In this document: piece by piece, positions 1 to 8,551 of the stretch
Layout of the letters: every line of letters begins with the position of its first letter
Position numbering within the stretch: position 1 is the first letter of the stretch
Assembly: GCF_000695095.2 (NCBI RefSeq)
Contig: NZ_CP011454.1
Coordinates: 3,162,001-3,226,000, forward strand
Origin: Gemmatimonas phototrophica
GTDB taxonomy: Bacteria > Gemmatimonadota > Gemmatimonadetes > Gemmatimonadales > Gemmatimonadaceae
DNA length: 64,000 nucleotides
Direction of reading: 5' to 3'
The notes under the pieces: model-generated
Told to the model about the DNA's origin: nothing
The model's database searches: none
The model's input: the letters and a program-made list of their open reading frames with translations, nothing else
Program-made: the position numbers and the translations under genes

Positions 1-1237
1 CAACGGCGTGCTCACGGGTTTCGAGTCGGTGGATAACACCCGCAACCGGCCGTTCAACCCCGATCCGGATGCGTACAAGCCCACGAACGTTACCGGCGCG
101 CCGGCGGCGCAGTACGAGCTCGCGCTGACGGACCCGGACTTCAAGTTCCCGCAGATCTGGCGTTCCAACCTCGCGGTGGACCGTCGCATCTTCTGGGGCA
201 TGAACGCGACGGCCGAGTTCCTGTACAGCAAGGATGTAAATGGCATCTACTACATCGACGCCAACCTGGCCGGCCCGACCAGCACGTTCCAGGGTGCCGA
301 CCGTCGTCCTCGCTACAGCGATACCTGTCCGGCGGGCGGCTTGCAGGTCCGCATCAACTGCAACGTGCAGAATGCCATCATCCTCAAGAATCAGGACGTG
401 GGTTCGGCATGGAACGCCGCGTTCTCGCTGGAGCGTGGGTTCCGTAACGGCTTCTTCGCCAAGGGCGCGTACAGCTATGGTATGTCGCGCAACACGGTTG
501 ATGCCGGTTCCATTGCCGGCGGCAGCTTCACGGGCAACCCGATCACGTTCGACGCGAACAACCCGGGCGTCGGTATCTCGGGCACCGCGGCCGGGCATCG
601 CTTCTTCCTGGCCAGCACGTACGAGAAGCAGTACTTCGGTTTCGGCAAGACGGGCATCTCGTTGTACTTCGAAGGCCGCAATGCCGGCAACACGAGCTAC
701 ACGATCTCGGGCGACCTGAATGGCGACGGTATTGCCAACAACGAGTTGATCTACGTACCGAAGGACCGCTCGGAAATGAACTTCGAGCAGTTCACGGCGA
801 CTGGCAGCGGCGCCAAGACCTTCACGGTGCAGGAGCAGCAGGACGCGTTTGAAGCCTTCATCAATCAGGACAAACACCTCAGCTCGCGCCGCGGCCAGTA
901 CGCCCAGCGTGGTGCGGTGTTCCTGCCGATGATCTACAACGCGGACCTGAGCATCACGCAGGACATCTTCGCCCGCCTTGGCGGCCAGAAGAACGCCCTG
1001 CAGCTGCGCCTCGACATCCTGAACTTCGGCAACTTCCTGAACGACAATTGGGGTCAGGGGCTGCGTGCCGTAAACAACCGTCCGCTGGTGGCTCGCGGTG
1101 CGGACGCACAGGGACGCGCGCTGTTCCGCTTCACCAACACGTCGCCCACGCAGCTGCTGTCCAAGAGCTTTGAGCGCACCGCCGGCACAAGTGATGTGTG
1201 GCGTATGCAGTTGGGGTTGCGGTACACCTTCAACTAA
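1..1237 (+). CDS. TonB-dependent receptor (Oar-like), C-terminal part
   Basis: The reading frame is open from the first bases of the window, so the N-terminus (signal peptide, plug, any carboxypeptidase-like regulatory domain) lies upstream; about 410 residues are visible. What is seen is a series of alternating hydrophobic/polar strands rich in Tyr, Phe and Asn, an acidic turn reading DLNGDGIANNELIYVP, and a C-terminus LGLRYTFN that fits an outer-membrane beta-barrel assembly signal. The acidic turn and the overall composition are typical of Oar-like TonB-dependent receptors, which import or bind large ligands at the outer membrane. The substrate cannot be told. Two bases after the stop begins a long intergenic region with a strong hairpin terminator. 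A different outer-membrane barrel family is possible but less likely. Confidence 0.75.
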   Translation, partial: NGVLTGFESVDNTRNRPFNPDPDAYKPTNVTGAPAAQYELALTDPDFKFPQIWRSNLAVDRRIFWGMNATAEFLYSKDVNGIYYIDANLAGPTSTFQGADRRPRYSDTCPAGGLQVRINCNVQNAIILKNQDVGSAWNAAFSLERGFRNGFFAKGAYSYGMSRNTVDAGSIAGGSFTGNPITFDANNPGVGISGTAAGHRFFLASTYEKQYFGFGKTGISLYFEGRNAGNTSYTISGDLNGDGIANNELIYVPKDRSEMNFEQFTATGSGAKTFTVQEQQDAFEAFINQDKHLSSRRGQYAQRGAVFLPMIYNADLSITQDIFARLGGQKNALQLRLDILNFGNFLNDNWGQGLRAVNNRPLVARGADAQGRALFRFTNTSPTQLLSKSFERTAGTSDVWRMQLGLRYTFN

Positions 1238-1352
1238 GGGTTTAACGGCAACGGCGGTTCGGGTTGGAACGGCCACGGCGGTTCAGGACTGCCACGGCAG
1301 TTCTGGACCGCCACTCCAGTCAAGGAACACGACAGTTTGGGTGGAAATGGAA

Positions 1353-1379
1353 GCGCCCGCCGGCATTGCCGGCGGGCGC
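1353..1379 (+). terminator. Hairpin terminator of the TonB receptor gene
   Basis: A perfect 12-bp stem (GCGCCCGCCGGC, positions 1353-1364, paired with 1368-1379) closes a 3-base loop ATT. It is followed by a T-rich stretch. It lies 116 bases after the receptor stop. Confidence 0.8.
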
Positions 1380-1438
1380 ATTCCTTTGGTGGTTTCCTTA
1401 CGGCCACTGCGGTAGCAATTACTCCAACCACCCCAAAA

Positions 1439-1466
1439 GTGCCGCCACGGCGAAGCCGGGCGGCAC
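1439..1466 (-). terminator. Hairpin terminator of the permease gene, possibly bidirectional
   Basis: GTGCCGCC at 1439-1446 pairs with GGCGGCAC at 1459-1466, and an inner CGGC-GAA-GCCG closes the loop with one bulged A. It is flanked by AAAA on the left and TTT on the right, so it could work in both directions; its main client is the minus-strand permease. Confidence 0.75.
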
Positions 1467-1576
1467 TTTCCCTGAAGACCCAAACGGCCGTGTTCCTCAA
1501 CGGCCGTGGTGGTCCAGAACCGCTGGTGTCTTCCAATTCTGCAGTGGAAGGCCTAAACCCGAACCGCCGTGGCCGT

Positions 1577-2947
1577 TCAACCGCGTTTCCGACCAACGGT
1601 AGCGTAGAATACCGGCACGCCCAGCAGGATCACGCCAAAGACGCCAAGCGTGGGAATACGCTGCGCGTCGTCCATGAGGGAATTGCCGAGCAGGAAGAGC
1701 ACGGCGAGACAGAAGAGCGCGGGCACGAACGGGTAGAGCGGCGTCTTGACCGGCGGGTTCCAGTCGGGGCGCTTCCGCAGTTTGAAAATGGCGCCAATGC
1801 TCATGATGTAGAACACGAGACTCGCGGTGACGAAAATGTCGGCCAGCTGCTCGAAGCTGCGCAGCAGAACAAACGCGACGCCCAACGTGCCGGTCATGAT
1901 GATGGCGACGTACGGCGTCTTGAAGGTGGGGTGCACCTTGGCGACCTGCTTGAAGAACAGCCCGTCGTCGGCCATGGCAAAAAAGATGCGCGGGCCGGTA
2001 AGCAGTGAGCCGTTCACGGAACCAAAGGTGGAAAGCAGCACCGTGAGTGACACCAGGGTTACGCCGACCGGACCAATGAGGCGCAGCGCCACGTCGGCAG
2101 CGACCAGTGGGGCTTTCCGCATTTCGTCGACCGAGAGCACCGACAGGTACGCGAGATTGGCCAGCAGGTAGATCGCGATGATCGCCAACGTCCCCAGCAC
2201 GATCGCCTTGGGGAGCGTGCGTTCGGGGTCTTTCACCTCCCCCGACACCTTGGCGAGGTCGCCCCAGCCATCGAACGCCCAGAGCACCGAGACCAGGGCC
2301 AACCCGAAGGCCGACACCGAGAAGCTGCCCGGCGGAACGGCTGGGGTGAAATGGCCGCCGGTCTTAGGGAGCCCCAGGGTGAACGCCAACAACACGATGA
2401 TGACCAGTCCGCCGTACTTGGCCACCGTGGTCACGTTCTGCACCAGCGAGCCCCAGCGCAGCCCCACCACGTTGATCGTGGCCATGAGGATGAGCGCACC
2501 GGCCGCGATGTAGTGGGCGTAGGCGTCGTAGGGGGCCAGACTGGGATCGATGCCCAGCGCGCGCAGGAAATACTGGGCAAAGGTGAGCGAGATGCCCCCC
2601 AGCGCCGCCGCCCGGATGAGCGTGAACTCGGCCCAGCCGTACAGGAAGGCCGGCAACCGCCCCCAGGCTTCCCGGATATAGATGAAATAGCCGCCCGTGC
2701 GGGGCATGGCGCCGGCCAGTTCGGCCAGGGTGAGCGCGCCACAGAGGGCAAAGAGGCCGCCCACGGTCCACACCGCCATGAGCGGCAAGGGCCCGGGGAG
2801 CTTGTCGGCAATGCCCGCCGGCGACCGGAAGATCCCGGAGCCGATGGTGGTACCGACCAGAACAGCAATGGCACTCCAGAGCCCGAGCGAGCGGGGGAGC
2901 TCGGCGGGGGTGGAGGCGGGGGCGGAGGTTGCGGGTGGCTTGGCCAT
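1577..2947 (-). CDS. APC-superfamily amino acid permease
   Basis: The 456-residue protein begins with a short Ala/Pro/Ser-rich tail, then LVGTTIGSGIF near residue 35, which is the conserved substrate-binding glycine motif at the start of helix 1 in amino acid/polyamine/organocation transporters. About twelve hydrophobic helices follow, matching the family's usual length of 430-480 residues. It should move an amino acid across the inner membrane by cation symport or exchange. The substrate is not readable from sequence. The ATG start sits just before the first helix. The gene is convergent with the receptor gene and divergent from the ctaB operon, with about 65 bases between the two starts for both promoters. 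Confidence 0.85.
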   Translation of the reverse strand: MAKPPATSAPASTPAELPRSLGLWSAIAVLVGTTIGSGIFRSPAGIADKLPGPLPLMAVWTVGGLFALCGALTLAELAGAMPRTGGYFIYIREAWGRLPAFLYGWAEFTLIRAAALGGISLTFAQYFLRALGIDPSLAPYDAYAHYIAAGALILMATINVVGLRWGSLVQNVTTVAKYGGLVIIVLLAFTLGLPKTGGHFTPAVPPGSFSVSAFGLALVSVLWAFDGWGDLAKVSGEVKDPERTLPKAIVLGTLAIIAIYLLANLAYLSVLSVDEMRKAPLVAADVALRLIGPVGVTLVSLTVLLSTFGSVNGSLLTGPRIFFAMADDGLFFKQVAKVHPTFKTPYVAIIMTGTLGVAFVLLRSFEQLADIFVTASLVFYIMSIGAIFKLRKRPDWNPPVKTPLYPFVPALFCLAVLFLLGNSLMDDAQRIPTLGVFGVILLGVPVFYATVGRKRG

Positions 2948-3014
2948 GGGGCGTTATGGTAGTACGCGGGACGGGGGTACACCACCTCGGAACAGTGTCT
3001 AGTTTTCATTTGTC

Positions 3015-3266
3015 ATGAACTCCCTGATTGTTTCCCGGCTGTCCCCGGCCACCGCGACCGTGTTGTTCTGGGTCGCCGTGTCGGTGTGCGCCGTCGCCCA
3101 GCTGTACATTCTGCGTGCCGTATTCCGCACGCTTCCCGACGCGCCGACCAACAGTGCGGTCCCGGCCCCCCGCCAGTGGGCTGAAGTCGTGCAGGCACTG
3201 ATCCCGCTTTTGGGGCTCGGCGCCCTGTTCTATGGCGCCTGGCGTGCCCTCTCGGCGGTCGCCTGA
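3015..3266 (+). CDS. Small two-helix membrane protein upstream of ctaB
   Basis: This 83-residue protein has two hydrophobic segments, at about residues 14-33 and 60-77, joined by a short polar loop. I do not recognise a named family. Its stop ends two bases before the ctaB start, so it is almost certainly co-transcribed and translationally coupled with haem O synthase. A role beside haem-copper oxidase biogenesis is a guess from position only. The ATG start immediately precedes the first hydrophobic segment. Confidence 0.65.
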   Translation: MNSLIVSRLSPATATVLFWVAVSVCAVAQLYILRAVFRTLPDAPTNSAVPAPRQWAEVVQALIPLLGLGALFYGAWRALSAVA

Positions 3267-3267
3267 T

Positions 3268-4209
3268 ATGGGCACCGGCATTACTCCTTTGGATACTCCC
3301 GTGAATGGCGACGCGCCACTGAAGGCTCCGGCGGATACGCCGCTGTCGCGGGATCTCGTGGCGCTGACCAAGCCACGCATCATTTCGCTGCTGCTGGTGA
3401 CCACGGCCGCGCCCATGTACGCGGCGGGTTCGCCAAGCCTGTGGACCGTCCTGCTGGTGATGGTGGGCGGATATCTCATGGCCGGTGGCGCCAACGCGGT
3501 GAACATGTACATCGACCGCGATATCGATGACGTGATGGCACGCACGCGGTTGCGCCCCATTCCCAGCGGGCGCATGTCGCCCACGCAGGTGCTGGCGTTC
3601 GGTGTGTTTTGCGCCACGCTGGCCACCTGGATGCTGGCGCACTTCGTGAACGTGCTCACGGCGGGGCTCGCGCTGGCGGGCTTCTATTTCTACGTGTTCA
3701 TCTACACGCGCATTCTCAAGCGCACGTCGCCGCAGAACATCGTGATTGGTGGCGCGGCCGGTGCCTTCCCGCCGCTGGTGGGATGGGCCGCAGTGACGGG
3801 CACACTCGACGTCACTGCGCTGTGCCTCTTCCTCATTGTGTTCTACTGGACGCCGCCCCACTTCTGGGCGCTCGCGCTGCTCAAGCAGGTGGACTACGGC
3901 CGTGCCAAGGTGCCCATGGCGCCGCTGGTGTGGGGTGAGCGTGAGACGATGAACCAGATGGTGTGGTACACGGTCATCCTTCTGGTGCTCACCCTGTTGC
4001 CGGTACTGTACGGCGCGTTCGGCGTGCTGTATCTCGTCTCCGCCGTGGTGCTGGGTGGCCTGCTCATGTGGGGCGTGTTGAAGGTGCTGTGGGCGGCCAA
4101 GCGCAACGCGCCGTGGACGGCGCCGGCGTGGTGGGTCTACAAGTATTCGCTGCTCTATCTCGCCCTGCTGTTTGTGGCGATGGGCGTGGACCGCGCGATC
4201 ACGCGGTGA
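3268..4209 (+). CDS. ctaB: Protoheme IX farnesyltransferase (haem O synthase)
   Basis: The enzyme transfers a farnesyl group to the vinyl side chain of haem B, making haem O for terminal oxidases, at the inner membrane. The 313-residue protein has the UbiA-family prenyl-diphosphate motif NxxxDxxxD (N79, D83, D87 in NMYIDRDIDD), the following RTRLRPIPSG block, and the haem O synthase motif WTPPHFWALAL in the middle. About eight or nine transmembrane helices are visible. I chose the ATG at 3268 rather than an upstream in-frame codon inside the preceding gene, because it directly follows that gene's stop. The last four bases overlap the GTG start of the ABC exporter. Confidence 0.93.
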   Translation: MGTGITPLDTPVNGDAPLKAPADTPLSRDLVALTKPRIISLLLVTTAAPMYAAGSPSLWTVLLVMVGGYLMAGGANAVNMYIDRDIDDVMARTRLRPIPSGRMSPTQVLAFGVFCATLATWMLAHFVNVLTAGLALAGFYFYVFIYTRILKRTSPQNIVIGGAAGAFPPLVGWAAVTGTLDVTALCLFLIVFYWTPPHFWALALLKQVDYGRAKVPMAPLVWGERETMNQMVWYTVILLVLTLLPVLYGAFGVLYLVSAVVLGGLLMWGVLKVLWAAKRNAPWTAPAWWVYKYSLLYLALLFVAMGVDRAITR

Positions 4210-6011
4210 CCGCACGCCGCGACGACACGCCTGCCGGTTCTCTGAACGGCGCAGGCGAGGCTGACCACTCTCCCCGCCCCCGCTTCTCCGCCAAGCCGTT
4301 GGCGCGCCTGTTGCCTCTGGTGCGCCCCTACCGGACGCGCCTGGCGGTGGCATTCGTCTTTCTGGTGATTGCCGCCGCTGCGGGGCTCGTGTTTCCGGCG
4401 GTCATGCGCTACCTGCTCGACGCGGCGTTCGAGCAGAAGGACAAGCTGGCTCTCGACCGCATTGCCATTGGGCTGGTGCTCGTATTTGCCGTGCAGGCCG
4501 CTGCCAACTTTGTGCAGGTCTACCTGCTCAGCTCCTCCACGGAGCGCATTGTGGCCGGGCTCCGGGCACGCACGTTTGCACACCTCATTCGACTGTCACC
4601 GGCGTTCTTCACCGAGCGGCGTACCGGTGAATTGACCAGCCGCTTGAGCAGTGATCTGGGGCTGATGCAATCGCTGCTCTCCACCTGGGTTTCCGAACTC
4701 TCGCGGCAGTCGCTGTTCCTGATTGGCGGCGCGGTGATGATGTTCGTAACCAACTTCCGACTGACGATCACCACGCTGGCCGTGGTGCCGCTGGTCGTGG
4801 GGGCCGCCATTTTCTTTGGCCGGTCGCTGCGCAAAGCCAGCACGTCGGTGCAGGACCGTATCGCCGAGGCCATGGGCATGGCCGATGAATCATTCGGCGC
4901 CATTCGCACGGTGCAAAGTTTTACTAGGGAAGCCGAGGAAACGCGCCGCTTTGGGGCATCGCTTCGCGAGCTGGTTGGCGTAGCGGTCCATCGCTCGCGC
5001 ACCCGCGCCCTGTTCTTCAGTGTGGTGGGCTTCGTGGCCTTTGGTGCGGTGGCTGCGGTGCTCTGGCAAGGAGGCACGCAGGTGCTGGCGGGCAAGCTGA
5101 CGGCCGGCACGCTGGTGGCGTTCCTCTTCTACGCGTTGTTTGTCGCCGCGGCGGTTGGGTCGCTCGCCACACTCTTCGGCAACTTCCAGGAGGCGGTGGG
5201 CGCCGCGACCCGCGTGTGGGAGCTGCTCGATACCAAACCCAGCGTGCGCGACCCGGAAGTCCCGCTGTCGCTGCCGGCGCCACTGCGCGGTGCGGTGTGT
5301 TTTGAAAATGTGGCTTTCCGCTACATGCCACAGCAGCCCGATGTGATCAGCGGTATCTCCCTGGAGATGGGACAGGGAGAAGTGGTGGCGCTGGTCGGTC
5401 GCAGTGGCGCGGGCAAGACCACGATTGCCAGTCTGCTGCCGCGCTTCTGGGATGTGACACAGGGGCGCATTACGCTGGACGGGCTGGATATCCGTGATCT
5501 CGCGCTCGATACCCTGCGCGGTGCCATTGGCATTGTGCCGCAGGAGCCGGTGCTCTTCAGCGGCACCATTCGCGAGAACATTGCCTACGCCAATCCGCGG
5601 GCCTCAGAGGCGGAGATTGTGCGGGCCGCGCAGGCGGCGCACGCGTGGGAGTTCATTGCCAAGCTCCCCGATGGCCTGGAGACGCGAGTTGGTGAGCGCG
5701 GCGTGAAATTGTCTGGTGGACAGCGGCAACGCGTGGCCATTGCGCGCGTGTTCCTCAAGAATCCCGCCGTGGTCATTCTCGACGAAGCCACCTCCAGCCT
5801 GGACACCGAGAGCGAGCGCTATGTGGAAGCGGCGCTCGAAGATCTGTTGGAAGGGCGCACCACGCTCATCATTGCCCATCGCCTGAGCACTGTGCGACGC
5901 GCCGACCGCGTGATCGTGCTCGATGCCGGCCGCATCGTGGAGACCGGAACACACGAGACGCTGGTAGACCAGGAAGACGGACTCTACGCGAGACTATACG
6001 CGGCGATCTGA
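4206..6011 (+). CDS. ABC exporter, fused permease and ATPase (MsbA-like)
   Basis: A 601-residue half-transporter of ABCB type. An N-terminal membrane domain of six helices spans about residues 40-325. The nucleotide-binding domain shows Walker A GRSGAGKT (398-405), the Q-loop near 446, signature LSGGQ (502-506), Walker B VVILDE and the H-loop at H558. It should act as a homodimer exporting a lipid or hydrophobic compound across the inner membrane. The start is set at GTG 4206, which overlaps the ctaB stop as GTGA; a longer upstream frame inside ctaB is out-of-frame shadow. The substrate is unknown. It is followed by a palindromic repeat, not by another gene on the same strand. Confidence 0.88.
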   Translation: MTARRDDTPAGSLNGAGEADHSPRPRFSAKPLARLLPLVRPYRTRLAVAFVFLVIAAAAGLVFPAVMRYLLDAAFEQKDKLALDRIAIGLVLVFAVQAAANFVQVYLLSSSTERIVAGLRARTFAHLIRLSPAFFTERRTGELTSRLSSDLGLMQSLLSTWVSELSRQSLFLIGGAVMMFVTNFRLTITTLAVVPLVVGAAIFFGRSLRKASTSVQDRIAEAMGMADESFGAIRTVQSFTREAEETRRFGASLRELVGVAVHRSRTRALFFSVVGFVAFGAVAAVLWQGGTQVLAGKLTAGTLVAFLFYALFVAAAVGSLATLFGNFQEAVGAATRVWELLDTKPSVRDPEVPLSLPAPLRGAVCFENVAFRYMPQQPDVISGISLEMGQGEVVALVGRSGAGKTTIASLLPRFWDVTQGRITLDGLDIRDLALDTLRGAIGIVPQEPVLFSGTIRENIAYANPRASEAEIVRAAQAAHAWEFIAKLPDGLETRVGERGVKLSGGQRQRVAIARVFLKNPAVVILDEATSSLDTESERYVEAALEDLLEGRTTLIIAHRLSTVRRADRVIVLDAGRIVETGTHETLVDQEDGLYARLYAAI

Positions 6012-6065
6012 CCGGTTGAGGTCTGACGTCAGCGATCTCGGATCGGCGACGTGAGAGTCAGAGGG

Positions 6066-6346
6066 TGAGAGCGTTGGGACGATCGAGGTGCGATGGATAT
6101 CGAATGTGAGAGTGTCGAGATGACAGCGACGATGAGAGGTGCGAGCACTTCGGCCGCACGTATGTGCCCCGCACAGGCTCCGCAGAAAATGCGGTCAATC
6201 CCGCTTTCACCTCTGAGACGCCGCCGTTACCCCACGCCAGTGTAGGGCACATTGATGCGGAGGCAACTACTCGCACCTCTCATCGTCGTGGTCATCTCGA
6301 CACTCTCACATTCGATATCCATCGCAATTCGATAGTCCCAACGCTC
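6066..6346. repeat. Palindromic element family A, copy 1
   Basis: The region between the ABC exporter and the convergent lipoprotein gene contains long inverted arms. The stretch 6089-6123 (starting GCGATGGATATCGAATG) is exactly repeated in reverse complement at 6290-6324. Pairing resumes after two mismatches for another 19 bases (to GGTGCGAG), and extends outwards through a GAGCGTTGGGAC block. Three similar elements occur elsewhere in the window. GATCTGA-type short repeats lie just outside, next to the lipoprotein stop. No gene is visible in 6012-6396. Confidence 0.85.
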
Positions 6347-6396
6347 GCACATTCTCCCTCTCACATCGGGGGATCTGAGATCTCAGATCTCAGAAG

Positions 6397-7266
6397 TCAG
6401 AACTCCACCTGCATCCTCGTTTGTACGGCGGCGTCCACTTTCACTCCCGCCTGCCGCGTGCCAAGGCGTTCGTGCCAGACCATGAGTGTATAGCGTCCGG
6501 GGGGCACGTTATCAAAGCGGAATGCACCGTCGGCGCCGGTGACGGCGACAAAGGGATGAGGCGCCACGACCAGCCACGCCTGCACCCATGGGTGCAGATC
6601 GTCGGTCACATGAACCAGCGCCGGCGCGGCGCTCACATCACTGGTGGGCACGATCTGTCCCGCATCGCTGAGCAGCACCGTGGTGCGCGATGTGGGTTCG
6701 CCAACAGCGGTGAATTGCAATCGCGACATCATGGCATCACGTCCGTTCACCATGATCGTGCTGCCCAGGGCGATCCGCTGCACACGGGGCTCCAGTCGAC
6801 AGCCATCGAGGGTCAGCTTCACCCGGCGCGGCGCATCATCGCGCGGGCCACTGCCAACACCCACCAACCAGACCACCCCGTTGCCGACGCCGCCGTTGCT
6901 GCTGGGCACAATGGATTGACTGAACGGCCGACAGACCCCGAGGTCGTGCGTGGGCGTAATGCTGGTATCGCGCGGAGAGCCACCGGTGAGTTGTCCAATG
7001 ATCACCCCGGGCGTGGGGACCGCTTTCACCGTGTAGTCGGCGCCATCGGCGCCACCAGCCGCGTGAGCCAGTGTGAGCACTTCGCGTCCTGCGGCCATGG
7101 CCGCGGTGCGGTCGGCGGCACTGGCGTCGCCACTCGTCGACACCGACGCCGGCACGTCGGCAATGCGCGTCCCTTCGGCGGAGTCGGCGTCACCACGACA
7201 GGCCGCGAGCAGCGCCAACGTCAGGATTGATCGCCGCGCCAGCCCCTCCGCTTTCAGTGCCGTCAT
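6397..7266 (-). CDS. Lipoprotein with carboxypeptidase-regulatory-like domain
   Basis: The protein has a basic N-terminus and a lipobox LLAAC with the modified cysteine at residue 23, taking ATG 7266 as start; an upstream ATG at 7290 would add eight residues before the signal. The mature part contains a conserved-looking block HDLGVCRPF followed by WLVGVGSGP, two further cysteines, and a C-terminal stretch GADGAFRFDNVPPGRYTLMVWHE, written here in parts as GADGAFRFDNVPPGRYTL. That end matches the beta-sandwich regulatory domain of carboxypeptidase D and related secreted proteins. HPWVQAWLVV with nearby histidines could bind metal. It is anchored in the envelope; its substrate is unknown. The stop lies inside the GATCTGA repeats flanking family A copy 1. 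Confidence 0.7.
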   Translation of the reverse strand: MTALKAEGLARRSILTLALLAACRGDADSAEGTRIADVPASVSTSGDASAADRTAAMAAGREVLTLAHAAGGADGADYTVKAVPTPGVIIGQLTGGSPRDTSITPTHDLGVCRPFSQSIVPSSNGGVGNGVVWLVGVGSGPRDDAPRRVKLTLDGCRLEPRVQRIALGSTIMVNGRDAMMSRLQFTAVGEPTSRTTVLLSDAGQIVPTSDVSAAPALVHVTDDLHPWVQAWLVVAPHPFVAVTGADGAFRFDNVPPGRYTLMVWHERLGTRQAGVKVDAAVQTRMQVEF

Positions 7267-7301
7267 CACCAATCCCACCTGCGGCCGCATCCCCCGGCCG
7301 T

Positions 7302-8480
7302 TCAGACGACGAACAGGTCGCGCTGCACCACGTCGGGCGTCACGAGCAGTGCGTCTTCGCCCACATACGCATTCACTTCGCTGCGCACGCCAAACTCGCC
7401 CACGAGATACACACCGGGCTCAATGGAGAACCCGACGCCGGGAATGAGCACCCGATCATCGCGTGATTCGAGATTGTCGATCTGCGGACCACTGCCGTGC
7501 AATTCGCGTGCATCGATGCTGTGCCCGGTGCGATGCCAGAAGTGCTGTCCAAAGCCACGCGCTTCAATCACGGCGCGCGCCGCATCGTCGGCTTCCCCGC
7601 CCCGCACCACGTCGCCGGCGGCAATGCGATCGCGCAGCAGTGTCAGCGCGGCATCGCGCGCATCACGCACCGCTTCCCATACCGCGACCACCTTGTCGCT
7701 GGGGGTGCCCAGCGATCCCATCCACGTCTGATCGGCGTAGATGCCGTTGGGCTCCTTGGCCCAGAGATCCACCAACAGCACATCGCCGCGTTGCACCAGC
7801 CGCGGTCGTTTGGCCGACGGTACATAGTGTGGATTGGCGGCATTCTCCGAGGCGGCCACATCGGGCCCATGGTCGGTCTCGAGGCCAGCGCGGGCAAAGG
7901 CGTCCAGAATGCGCTGCTGCAGTTCATGCTCGGCGGCCGGCGTTCCCGCCGCCACCATGGCGCCGGCGTGATTGATGGTCTCGCGCGCAATCTGGGCAAT
8001 GTGCTGCGCGGCCCGTTGATGCGACGCGAGCTGAGCCGGAGTCCACGTGGCGTAAATCTGCGATACCAGTTCGCCGCTGCTTACCACCGTGGCCCCACTC
8101 GCCCGCACCAGCTCCAGCACCCCCGCGGGGATACGATCGAGATACGGAATGGCATCCCCCGGCGAATACTCCATCGCCACCCGCTTGCCGTTCACCAGCG
8201 TGGCCACCTCGGCCTCCAGCGCCCGCCACCCACTGTACACGCGCAGCGGCCACTCCTTGGGCCACTTGGCCCACGGTCCCGGCTCGATGGCGTGCTGAAT
8301 GCCAATGGGCAACCCGCTCCGCGGAATGAAGGCAAAGACCCGCCGCGAGCACAGCCCCCCGAAGCCGAGCAGTCCGGCGGCAATGGCGTTGGTACCGCGG
8401 AAGTCGTAGAGCAGCCATCCGTCGAGATCGGCGTCAGCCAGAAGCGATTGCAGGCGGGGTAGCAGCTCGGGCGTGAGCAT
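7302..8480 (-). CDS. M24-family metallopeptidase (Xaa-Pro aminopeptidase-like)
   Basis: The 392-residue protein has an N-terminal creatinase-type domain (about 1-150) and a C-terminal pita-bread catalytic domain. The five metal ligands of the M24 family are all present: D238 (LLVDLWA), D250 (IYADQTW), H320 (HRTGH), E354 (SIEPGVY) and E368 (SEVNAYV). It probably removes an N-terminal residue before proline in the cytoplasm, using two Mn or Co ions. No signal peptide is seen. It lies 35 bases upstream (in transcription order) of the lipoprotein gene, so the two may be co-transcribed. Creatinase or another M24 activity cannot be excluded. Confidence 0.87.
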   Translation of the reverse strand: MLTPELLPRLQSLLADADLDGWLLYDFRGTNAIAAGLLGFGGLCSRRVFAFIPRSGLPIGIQHAIEPGPWAKWPKEWPLRVYSGWRALEAEVATLVNGKRVAMEYSPGDAIPYLDRIPAGVLELVRASGATVVSSGELVSQIYATWTPAQLASHQRAAQHIAQIARETINHAGAMVAAGTPAAEHELQQRILDAFARAGLETDHGPDVAASENAANPHYVPSAKRPRLVQRGDVLLVDLWAKEPNGIYADQTWMGSLGTPSDKVVAVWEAVRDARDAALTLLRDRIAAGDVVRGGEADDAARAVIEARGFGQHFWHRTGHSIDARELHGSGPQIDNLESRDDRVLIPGVGFSIEPGVYLVGEFGVRSEVNAYVGEDALLVTPDVVQRDLFVV

Positions 8481-8551
8481 GGGGGGAGTGCGTGGGGAGT
8501 GGAGGGGCGACGGGCGTGTTCAGACGGCGTGTTGCAACCAGCGACCAACGA

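Larger units (their letters stand above)
1238..1576. repeat. Inverted pair of related terminator units between convergent genes
   Basis: This gene-free stretch separates the receptor gene from the convergent permease gene. It holds two similar units in opposite orientation. An exact 18-bp inverted repeat, GAACGGCCACGGCGGTTC, occurs at 1267-1284 and, as its complement, at 1561-1578, where it overlaps the permease stop codon. Further inward both units share an imperfect block resembling GGAACACGRCNGTTTGGGT, then a GC-rich hairpin, then a GGTGG box. Each unit therefore serves one of the two genes. No protein-coding frame in it looks genuine. Confidence 0.7.

Noticed and set aside
3013-4353. A 446-residue minus-strand frame opposite ctaB
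   Set aside because: Arg/His-rich shadow of ctaB without motifs.
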